From Candidatus Faecivivens stercorigallinarum (GTDB taxonomy: Bacteria > Bacillota > Clostridia > Oscillospirales > Ruminococcaceae): 12,359 nucleotides of DNA. The notes beneath the pieces were generated by a model. The model had not been told where the DNA came from and did not search any database. It saw only the letters and a list, made by a program, of their open reading frames with translations. The position numbers and the translations under genes were made by a program. Positions 6,354-12,359 of this stretch are shown here, piece after piece. The stretch is taken from positions 1 through 12,359 of the forward strand of contig DVLN01000064.1 of NCBI GenBank assembly GCA_018715465.1, read 5' to 3'. The first letter of the stretch is position 1. Every line of letters begins with the position of its first letter.

Positions 6354-7349
6354 TTACAGGTTATGACAGGCGGCATAATGTCCGGGAGACACCTCGGTGA
6401 AGGCTGGCTCTTCCTGCCGGCAGCGTTCGGTGGCACGGGGACAGCGTTCACAGAACCGGCAGCCCGGTTTTGGATTGATCGGGCTGGGGACTTCGCCCTG
6501 CAGATGGGCCGGCTGATGGGTGCGGCAGTATTCGGGGTCGGGAACCGGTACTGCGGAAAGCAGGCCGACGGTATAGGGGTGAGCCGGATGGCTGTACAGT
6601 TCAGAGGTGACGCCGTATTCAACCATCTTGCCGAGGTACATGACGGCGGTATGGTCGGCGATATGCCGTACCATCGAAAGGTCATGGGTGATAAACAGAT
6701 AGGTCAGGTTCATATCCCGCTGGAACCGCATCAGCATATTGACGACCTGTGCCTGAATGGATACGTCCAGCGCCGAGATCGCCTCGTCACAGATCAGAAA
6801 ATCCGGGTCAAGCGCCAGTGCACGTGCGATGCCGACTCTCTGCCGCTGACCGCCGGAGAATTCGTGCGGGAAACGGTTGGCGTGTTCCTTGCTTAGCCCG
6901 ACCAGTTCCAGCAATTCCAGTACCCGTTCCCGACGCTCGGCCTTATTGGGAAACAGCTTGTGAATCAGCAGTCCTTCTTCGATAATCTCGCCGACGGTGA
7001 AAAACGGATTTAGCGATGCGTACGGGTCCTGAAAGACCATCTGCATCCGCCGGGTCACCTGTTTCCAGTTGCTGCCTTTAAGATGGGAAATATCCTCTCC
7101 ATCAAACCGGATGGTTCCGCCGTCCGGTTCATACAATCTCAGGACGGTGCGTCCAACGGTCGTTTTGCCGCAGCCGGATTCACCGACCAGCCCGAGTGTC
7201 TCACCCCGGGCGATGGAAAAGCTGACATCGTCTACTGCCTTGAGAATCTGTTTTTTGCCGGCGGAGAAGTATTTTTTCAGGTTTTCTACCTGAATGAGCG
7301 GCGTCTGCCCCTGCGCGGCAGCTACCACAGGTTTTGATGACTGTGTCAT
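6354..7349 (-). CDS. oppF: Oligopeptide ABC transporter ATP-binding protein OppF
   Basis: This 331-residue ABC ATPase has Walker A GESGCGKTT (56-64), the signature FSGGQRQR (164-171), Walker B FLICDE (184-189) and switch His222. The Walker B extension reads DEAISALD instead of the common DEPxSALD. The C-terminal oligopeptide domain contains HPYTVGLL (257-264) and cysteines C297, C303, C310 and C328 in a C-x5-C-x6-C-x17-C pattern, with an extra C300. Mycobacterial OppD has an iron-sulfur cluster in this domain. The gene overlaps oppD by 4 bases (ATGA) and has AAAGGAGG inside the oppD end 7 bases before its start, so translation is likely coupled. It powers import together with OppD. Confidence 0.93.
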   Translation of the reverse strand: MTQSSKPVVAAAQGQTPLIQVENLKKYFSAGKKQILKAVDDVSFSIARGETLGLVGESGCGKTTVGRTVLRLYEPDGGTIRFDGEDISHLKGSNWKQVTRRMQMVFQDPYASLNPFFTVGEIIEEGLLIHKLFPNKAERRERVLELLELVGLSKEHANRFPHEFSGGQRQRVGIARALALDPDFLICDEAISALDVSIQAQVVNMLMRFQRDMNLTYLFITHDLSMVRHIADHTAVMYLGKMVEYGVTSELYSHPAHPYTVGLLSAVPVPDPEYCRTHQPAHLQGEVPSPINPKPGCRFCERCPRATERCRQEEPAFTEVSPGHYAACHNL

Positions 7350-8392
7350 GCTTTTGCCTCCTTTCCCCGGACAGCTGCTCTTCCGACCGGCGGCGTAACG
7401 GCAGGCGCGCGGCTGTCCATCAGCCAGCAGCGGACCATATGCCCGTCATCTGCCGTAAAGGTTTCAGCGTCCACCTTCTGGCAGGCGGTCATCGCATAGG
7501 GGCACCGTGCCGCAAATGCGCACCCTTTAGGCGGTGCAAACAGGTCAGGCGGTGAACCGGGAATGCTCATCAATTCAGATTTGGCATTATTTGTACTCTG
7601 GGCAACGCTTGGCATCGACCCCAGCAATCCCCAGGTGTAGGGATGGCGCGGATTGTAGAAGATCTGGTCGGCGGTACCCGATTCGACGATCTTTCCGGCG
7701 TACATGACCGAGATTCGGTCCGCCATCTGCGCGACGACACCCAGGTCATGGGTGACCAGAACAATTGCCGTCCCAGTCGTCTTTTTCAGGTCGTTCATCA
7801 GGTCGAGAATCTGTGCCTGCATCGTGACATCCAGTGCGGTCGTCGGTTCGTCGGCAAACAGAATCTTTGGGTGGCAGCACAGCGCCATTGCAATCATGAC
7901 TCTCTGCCGCATACCGCCCGACATGGTGTGCGGATAACGACGGTAGCACTGCTCAGGGTTGGGAAGTCCGACCTTGCGGAGCATGTCGATGGCGATTTCC
8001 TTTGCCTGTTCACGGCTGACGTGCTGGTGCTTGATGATGCCTTCACAGATCTGACGTCCCACCCGCATGGTCGGGTTGAGGCTGGTCATCGAATCCTGAA
8101 AGACCATCGAAAACTCCTTGCCGCGGTAGGCTTCCATCTCCTTATCGGTTTTGGTTACAAGGTCTACCCCTTCATACAGAATCTGACCCGATTTGATACG
8201 GGAAGGCGGGGAGGGAAGCAGCCCCATAATCGTCTGCATGCTGACGCTCTTGCCGCAGCCTGATTCGCCGACAATTGCCAGCGTCTCACCTGGTGCCAGA
8301 GAAAAGCTCACGCCGCGAACGGCCTGTACCTCGCCTGCATAGGTATCAAAAGAGACGGCAAGGTCTTTTATTTCGAGAATTGGTTGTTTCAT
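7346..8392 (-). CDS. oppD: Oligopeptide ABC transporter ATP-binding protein OppD
   Basis: The 348-residue ABC ATPase has Walker A GESGCGKS (42-49), the signature MSGGMRQRV (157-165), Walker B ILFADE (177-182), DEPTTALD (181-188) and switch His215. The C-terminal oligopeptide domain includes HPYTWGLL (250-257) and four cysteines, C291, C297, C304 and C322, spaced C-x5-C-x6-C-x17-C exactly as in the neighbouring OppF. I start it at the ATG at 8392, 25 bases after the oppC stop. The frame stays open to 8464, but that would run into oppC and lacks family similarity. AAAGGCAGG lies about 12 bases before the ATG, a rather long spacing. It should pair with OppF as the ATPase heterodimer. Confidence 0.92.
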   Translation of the reverse strand: MKQPILEIKDLAVSFDTYAGEVQAVRGVSFSLAPGETLAIVGESGCGKSVSMQTIMGLLPSPPSRIKSGQILYEGVDLVTKTDKEMEAYRGKEFSMVFQDSMTSLNPTMRVGRQICEGIIKHQHVSREQAKEIAIDMLRKVGLPNPEQCYRRYPHTMSGGMRQRVMIAMALCCHPKILFADEPTTALDVTMQAQILDLMNDLKKTTGTAIVLVTHDLGVVAQMADRISVMYAGKIVESGTADQIFYNPRHPYTWGLLGSMPSVAQSTNNAKSELMSIPGSPPDLFAPPKGCAFAARCPYAMTACQKVDAETFTADDGHMVRCWLMDSRAPAVTPPVGRAAVRGKEAKA

Positions 8393-8417
8393 CGCTACTA
8401 AATACCTGCCTTTCTGA

Positions 8418-9356
8418 TCAGTCACGGAGATGGGGGTCCAGTGCGTCACGCAGGCTGTTGCCAAACAGGTAGAACGCCAGAATGGTCACGCTGATCAGAA
8501 CGCCCGGGATAAACAGCTGATACGGATAAAGGCGGTAAAGGCTGGAACCGGTCTGCGCCAGCTGGCCCCATGAGGTCATCGGCGATTTGATGCCCAGACC
8601 GATAAAGCTCAGGTATGCCTCGGTAAAGATCGCGCCGGGGATTGCAGCGGTGATGCTGACCACCTGCTGGCCGAGGATGTTGGGCAGAATGTAGCGGAAA
8701 ATCTGCCGCATGGGAGACGCGCCCTGTGCCTTTGCGGCGAGTATAAATTCACGGTTTTTAAACTGCATGACCCGTCCGCGTATAAAACGCGCGGCACCCA
8801 TCCATCCGACTACCGCGATGGTAATGATAATCGCCATCGGGCCGGAACCGAGTACCAGCATCATCAGCGTAATGTAAACCAGTTCTGGAATACATACGCC
8901 GACGTCGATAATCCGCATGATCAGCATATCAACCCAGCCGCCGAAGTAGCCGGATATACCGCCCAGAAAGATACCGACGATCTGCGGTGCAATTGCGCCG
9001 CCCAGACCGATCAGCAGTGAAACGCGGGCGCCAATCCAGACCCTTGTCCAGAGGTCACGTCCCAGCTGGTCGGTACCGAACCAGTGTTCGGCACTTGGCG
9101 GCAGGTTGATGGCCTGCAGGTTATTGGTTTCGTAATCATAGGCAGAAAATATCGGAGCAAATATTGCCATGATGACCATGATTCCGATAATGATAAGGCT
9201 GCACATCGCGACCTTGTCCTGACGGATACGACGCAGCACGTCTGACCAGTAGCTGACGCTGGGACGTACAATTGCGTCGCCTTTGCGGGACTCTTCCGGG
9301 ATGAAGACAAAGTCTTCTGCGGTCAGTTGTCCGGCAGCGGAAAGATTTTTGTTCAT
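8418..9356 (-). CDS. oppC: Oligopeptide ABC transporter permease OppC
   Basis: This 312-residue inner-membrane permease has a cytoplasmic N-terminal segment (about 1-50) and a first membrane helix at about 51-72. The external loop contains FGTDQLGRD (93-101), and further helices follow. The EAA coupling motif is EFILAAKAQGASPMRQIF (203-220), then RYILPN. The C-terminus reads SLRDALDPHLRD, which closely follows OppC. With OppB it forms the translocation channel, and its EAA loop contacts the OppD/OppF ATPases. GAGGTG lies 8 bases before the ATG. Only 12 bases separate it from oppB. Confidence 0.94.
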   Translation of the reverse strand: MNKNLSAAGQLTAEDFVFIPEESRKGDAIVRPSVSYWSDVLRRIRQDKVAMCSLIIIGIMVIMAIFAPIFSAYDYETNNLQAINLPPSAEHWFGTDQLGRDLWTRVWIGARVSLLIGLGGAIAPQIVGIFLGGISGYFGGWVDMLIMRIIDVGVCIPELVYITLMMLVLGSGPMAIIITIAVVGWMGAARFIRGRVMQFKNREFILAAKAQGASPMRQIFRYILPNILGQQVVSITAAIPGAIFTEAYLSFIGLGIKSPMTSWGQLAQTGSSLYRLYPYQLFIPGVLISVTILAFYLFGNSLRDALDPHLRD

Positions 9357-9368
9357 CTCTAGTGCACC

Positions 9369-10289
9369 TCACTTTACAACACGGATACGCGGGTCAACCA
9401 GACCATAGATCAGGTCAAAGATAAAGTTTGCCCCAACGACAAAGATACCAAAGAATACCGTCAATCCCAGCGTCATCGTATAATCCAGGCTGGTGACTGA
9501 CTTGACAAAATGGGCACCGATTCCCGGAATGGTGAAAATCTGCTCAACGACAAACGAGCCCATCAGGATGCTGACGATCTCCATGCCGAGATTGGGAATC
9601 AGCGGAATAATTGCATTGCGGATCTGGTGCCGCCAGATGATCATTGGAGAAGAAAGTCCTTTTGCCTTTGCGGTCTTGACATAGTCTTCCGAGATGACCT
9701 CCAGCATCAGCGTCCGCATTGTCCGGGTACGTCCGGCAATACTGCCGAAACTCAGCGTCAGGGTTGGCAGGATGGTGTATGCAAAGCTCTTCCATTGTGC
9801 GACCGGCAGCCATTGCAGCTTGATCGCGAAGACATACTGCAAAAGCGATGCAATGATAAAGACCGGTACCGATACCCCCAGTACCGCAAAGCCGACCAGC
9901 AGATAGTCCAACGGTTTTCCACGTTTGTGGGCAGCGATGATGCCGAACAGGATTCCCAGCGGCAGCGACAGAAAATATGCCTGCAAGCCAAGCTGTGCCG
10001 AAACCGGGAAAGTTTCGGCGATAATTCCGTTGACCGACTGTCCGGCATATTTGAGCGAATAGCCAAAGTCAAAGTGCAAAAGGTTCCACATGAAGGTGGC
10101 ATACTGTTCCATGATCGGACGGTTGAGTCCGTAGTAGTCCATCAGCTGGTCTACTACGTCGGCCGGAAGGATCTGTGAACTGGTGAAAGGATTGCCCGGC
10201 AGCAGCCGAAGCAGGAAAAAGCTGGCTGTTGCAATGACCCAGATGGTCACAAGTGAAATCGCCAGCCGTCGAAGGATGTATTTAACCAT
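9369..10289 (-). CDS. oppB: Oligopeptide ABC transporter permease OppB
   Basis: The 306-residue permease starts with MVKYILRRLAISLV and the first membrane helix. LPGNPFTSSQILP (30-42) and DFGYSLKYAGQSVNGII (74-90) follow, both resembling enteric OppB rather than DppB. The EAA motif is EDYVKTAKAKGLSSPMIIW (201-219), and the end VDPRIR is typical. The ribosome binding site is poor (GGAAAGGG about 13 bases upstream). Together with the hairpin between oppA and oppB, this suggests permease output is held below that of the binding protein. It forms the channel with OppC. Confidence 0.94.
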   Translation of the reverse strand: MVKYILRRLAISLVTIWVIATASFFLLRLLPGNPFTSSQILPADVVDQLMDYYGLNRPIMEQYATFMWNLLHFDFGYSLKYAGQSVNGIIAETFPVSAQLGLQAYFLSLPLGILFGIIAAHKRGKPLDYLLVGFAVLGVSVPVFIIASLLQYVFAIKLQWLPVAQWKSFAYTILPTLTLSFGSIAGRTRTMRTLMLEVISEDYVKTAKAKGLSSPMIIWRHQIRNAIIPLIPNLGMEIVSILMGSFVVEQIFTIPGIGAHFVKSVTSLDYTMTLGLTVFFGIFVVGANFIFDLIYGLVDPRIRVVK

Positions 10290-10318
10290 AAGAGAGGTTC
10301 AGCCCTTTCCTTTATGAC

Positions 10319-10370
10319 AAAAAACGGTAAAACAAGAGGCAGACGCCCGCCATTGCGGCAGGCGCCTGCC
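10319..10370 (-). terminator. oppA-oppB intercistronic hairpin (partial terminator or mRNA stabiliser)
   Basis: The sequence 10338-10370 folds into a GC-rich stem of about 14 positions with two mismatches and a five-base loop. On the minus strand it is followed by a T-rich stretch ending in T6 (10319-10324). It lies 57 bases after the oppA stop and before oppB. Such hairpins in binding-protein operons commonly let some transcription through while protecting the upstream message, giving excess OppA. Confidence 0.65.
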
Positions 10371-10426
10371 ATCATACACTGTTTGAATGGTCAGATAACC
10401 TGTTTAGTTTACAGACGCTGTCTGGA

Positions 10427-12127
10427 TTATTTGTTGACCTGCAGTTCATTGAGCTGAAAGCCTGAACCAAAGGTGGGCATATAGAACCCTTCCACATAAT
10501 CCTGTACCGCGTAAGTGGTGGTCAGCGCGTAGAACGGAACGATGCTGCTTCCGGTGATCAGCAGCTGTTCCGCCTGCTGAATCAGATCAAAACGGGTTGC
10601 TTCGTCGGTTTCCGTCTCAAGCTGTGCGACGATTTCGTCATATTCCGGGCAGTCCCAGATGCCGTTGTTGTAGTCGCCGCCGGTAATATAATTCTTAAGC
10701 GAGTTTTCCAGAGAGAGCGAAGCCGAAAGGCTGATGGCAAAGACATCATAGTCGTTGGACATATACATGCCCAGTGCAGTACCGATCGGGTACTGATCCA
10801 GCTGAACCGAGGTGATACCCAGGTTCTGTTTCCACTGGTCGATGATGGCTTCACACAACAGTTTCTGTCTGTCGGCGTCCCATGTGACAAAGTTCATGGT
10901 GGGGAGCTCTTCAACGGAAGTGTATCCCAGCTCTTCCAGCGCAAGGTCAAGATATTCCTGAGCTTTTTCGACATCGCCTTCCAGAGGCGGGCATTCGATC
11001 GGATATTCGTCGACATAGCTGCCGCCGTTTAATCCTTCATACACCGGGATCATCAGACGAGAATAGGGCTGCATCATCGGGTTGACTGCCGCCATAATCG
11101 AACTGCGGTCAAGCGCATAGTTCAGAGCCAGACGGAAATTGTTATTGGCCATCACGCGGTCGCCTTCGGTTTCTTCCGCGCCTGCGTTGAACCACAGGTA
11201 CATCAGACCGTCGCCTCCCGACTGGGTGGTGGAATAATCCGCCAGCATATCCTGATACTGTGCCGGAACGCCGGCCAGTGCGTCTACTTCGCCTGCTTCA
11301 AACATCGAATAGACGGTGTTTGCATCGTCTACCTTCAGCAGGACGACCGTCTCGACGGGGAAGGATTCATCCGCATTCCAGTATTCCGGGTTCTTAGTGA
11401 AAGTCAGCGAAGAATCCAGTTTCCATTCGGTCAGAACGTAAGGCCCCGAGTACTGCATGGTGTCGACCGAAGAACCGAGTTTTTCGCCCTGCGCTTCGAC
11501 AAAATCCTGCTGGAGGGGATAGAGACTGGAGGTTGCCAGTGTCAGGATAAAGATATCGTCTGGCGTTTCCAACGTGATTTCCAGATTCTGGTCATCAATA
11601 ACTTTGACGCCGACGTCATCCCAACTGCCCTCGCCGCTGTTGTAAGCCATCGCACCGACAACATTTTCATAGGTCGAAGCGGAAGGAGAACCCATGTCCG
11701 GGTTCAGTGCGCACTGGATGGAATAAGCAAACTGTTCAGCAGTGATCGGTGTGCCATCCGACCAGTTTGCCTCGCGCAGATGGAAACTGTAGACAAGGCC
11801 GTCATCCGAAACGGTGTATTCGTCACAGATTTCATTATATACCTCATCGCGATAGTACCGGAACAGACCCGACTGGAGCAGATAGAAGGTGTTGCCGTCG
11901 TCAGTGCTCTGGGACAGGATGGGGTTCAGTGTGACAGGGTTGCCGCCGATAAAGGTGAAGGTAGTGCCTTCACCGGAGGTGGTTTCCTCAGATTCACCCG
12001 AAGCAGAGCTGTCGGTATTACTGGTGCTGGCGGAGCTGGAAGTTTCATCAGTTGTGTAGGTGCCGCAGCCCGACAGGGCACTCAATGCGAGAATGCCGGA
12101 GAGCATGGCGGCAAGGATCTTTTTCAT
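10427..12127 (-). CDS. oppA: Oligopeptide-binding lipoprotein OppA (solute-binding family 5)
   Basis: The 566-residue precursor has a lipoprotein signal with lipobox LSGC, so Cys21 should be lipid-anchored on the outer face of the membrane. A Ser/Thr/Glu-rich linker (about 24-55) precedes the family 5 binding domain. Landmarks include PVTLNPILSQSTDD (64-77) and VYSFHLREANWSDGTPITAEQF (112-133), the usual signature region. It captures peptides and delivers them to OppBC. TAAGGAGGAG (12133-12142) gives a strong, well-placed start signal. It is the first gene of the operon, downstream of the promoter and palindromic operator at 12215-12265. The peptide preference cannot be read from the sequence, and nickel or other family 5 ligands cannot be excluded by sequence alone. 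Confidence 0.93.
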   Translation of the reverse strand: MKKILAAMLSGILALSALSGCGTYTTDETSSSASTSNTDSSASGESEETTSGEGTTFTFIGGNPVTLNPILSQSTDDGNTFYLLQSGLFRYYRDEVYNEICDEYTVSDDGLVYSFHLREANWSDGTPITAEQFAYSIQCALNPDMGSPSASTYENVVGAMAYNSGEGSWDDVGVKVIDDQNLEITLETPDDIFILTLATSSLYPLQQDFVEAQGEKLGSSVDTMQYSGPYVLTEWKLDSSLTFTKNPEYWNADESFPVETVVLLKVDDANTVYSMFEAGEVDALAGVPAQYQDMLADYSTTQSGGDGLMYLWFNAGAEETEGDRVMANNNFRLALNYALDRSSIMAAVNPMMQPYSRLMIPVYEGLNGGSYVDEYPIECPPLEGDVEKAQEYLDLALEELGYTSVEELPTMNFVTWDADRQKLLCEAIIDQWKQNLGITSVQLDQYPIGTALGMYMSNDYDVFAISLSASLSLENSLKNYITGGDYNNGIWDCPEYDEIVAQLETETDEATRFDLIQQAEQLLITGSSIVPFYALTTTYAVQDYVEGFYMPTFGSGFQLNELQVNK

Positions 12128-12173
12128 GTGGACTCCTCCTTAAATATTGTATCAGTTCAGGAATTTTTGCATC

Positions 12174-12197
12174 ATCGCTTTTAATCGTAAAAGTGAT
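12174..12197 (-). other. Stem-loop in the oppA 5' leader
   Basis: The arms 12174-12183 and 12188-12197 pair over 10 bp (one G-U) around a four-base loop. No T-tract follows on the minus strand, so it is not a terminator. It lies midway in the roughly 100-base leader and may affect message stability. It does not cover the oppA ribosome binding site. Confidence 0.5.
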
Positions 12198-12214
12198 TGG
12201 ATATGATTCTCCTT

Positions 12215-12232
12215 ATCACTGATAATATCAGA
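12215..12232. promoter_or_regulatory. Candidate operator, copy 2 (ATCACTGATAATATCAGA)
   Basis: This is the same 18 bases as 1456-1473, with the palindromic core CTGATA-A-TATCAG at 12219-12231. Here it starts 5 bases after the -10 box and covers the expected transcription start of oppA. Relative to transcription it is inverted compared with the tldD copy, which favours a DNA-bound protein over an RNA element. Bound regulator would block initiation. Confidence 0.7.
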
Positions 12233-12236
12233 AGTA

Positions 12237-12265
12237 ATATTAACATCATTGTTGTATTTTGTCAA
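12237..12265 (-). promoter_or_regulatory. Sigma-A type promoter of the opp operon
   Basis: On the minus strand, a perfect -35 TTGACA (12265-12260), a 17-base spacer and TAATAT (12242-12237, 4 of 6 consensus) precede oppA by about 110 bases. The weak -10 and the overlapping palindrome suggest a regulated promoter. No other good promoter was seen within the operon, so it probably drives all six genes down to the PLP enzyme. Confidence 0.75.
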
Positions 12266-12359
12266 TAGTCAGGATGCCCTCTTCAGAAAAAAAGTTGCAA
12301 AATTATTCGTCTTTTTTACAATTGATTCAATATTTTTCCATTATCCGTATTTTTTCCCT
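12266..12359. other. AT-rich region upstream of the opp promoter, no gene seen
   Basis: This stretch contains several A and T runs and no open frame with a ribosome binding site on either strand. It may hold upstream promoter contacts or the promoter region of a gene beyond the window. I see no terminator hairpin. Confidence 0.4.

Noticed and set aside
8393..8464. Longer OppD start reaching into oppC
   Set aside because: The added residues overlap the oppC end and look unlike ABC ATPase N-termini; the start MKQPILEIKDL is typical.
10338..10370. Repeat unit or CRISPR-like element between oppA and oppB
   Set aside because: It is a single imperfect hairpin with no second copy in the window; a leaky terminator or stabiliser explains it.
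12295..12321. Plus-strand promoter near the right edge (TTGCAA, 16-base spacer, TACAAT)
   Set aside because: The -35 is weak, the region is AT-rich enough to give this by chance, and no downstream gene is visible.

Overview
The window looks like chromosomal DNA of a Gram-positive anaerobe of the Bacillota, most likely a gut-type clostridium. The grounds are strong AAGGAGG-type ribosome binding sites, consensus sigma-A promoters, an MKK-type lipoprotein signal with an LSGC lipobox, a base composition that looks roughly balanced (not computed), and the protein families present. No transposase, tRNA, rRNA, CRISPR array or phage gene was seen.

Layout. Bases 1-1307 (+) hold the 3' end of a GGDEF diguanylate cyclase gene and a gene for an L-2-amino-thiazoline-4-carboxylate (ATC) hydrolase-family protein, closed by an intrinsic terminator. 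Bases 1406-4268 (+) form a second unit: a consensus promoter with two inverted repeats, then tldD and tldE (pmbA), the two subunits of a TldD/TldE-type metalloprotease. Bases 4289-5053 (+) carry a separate promoter, a structured leader with a terminator-like hairpin, and a GntR/FCD regulator gene. A 17-bp bidirectional terminator (5064-5103) separates it from the convergent minus-strand operon. That operon reads from right to left: promoter (12265-12237), oppA lipoprotein, an intercistronic hairpin, oppB, oppC, oppD, oppF, and finally a PatB/MalY-like PLP enzyme (6317-5121).

How it may work together. OppABCDF imports peptides, TldD/TldE can cut (often modified) peptides in the cytoplasm, and the PLP enzyme could process a released amino acid, for example as a cysteine-S-conjugate beta-lyase or aminotransferase. 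The strongest non-coding signal is an identical 18-base sequence, ATCACTGATAATATCAGA, containing the palindrome CTGATA-A-TATCAG. It lies just downstream of the -10 box of both the tldDE promoter (1456-1473) and the oppA promoter (12215-12232), and nowhere else that I noticed. The copies are in opposite orientation relative to transcription, as expected of a protein-binding operator. The GntR gene lies between the two operons and has a weaker 10/13 match over its own -10 box. I infer a local peptide-uptake and peptide-processing regulon controlled by this GntR protein. The parts are familiar families; the combination and its operator are what I would follow up.
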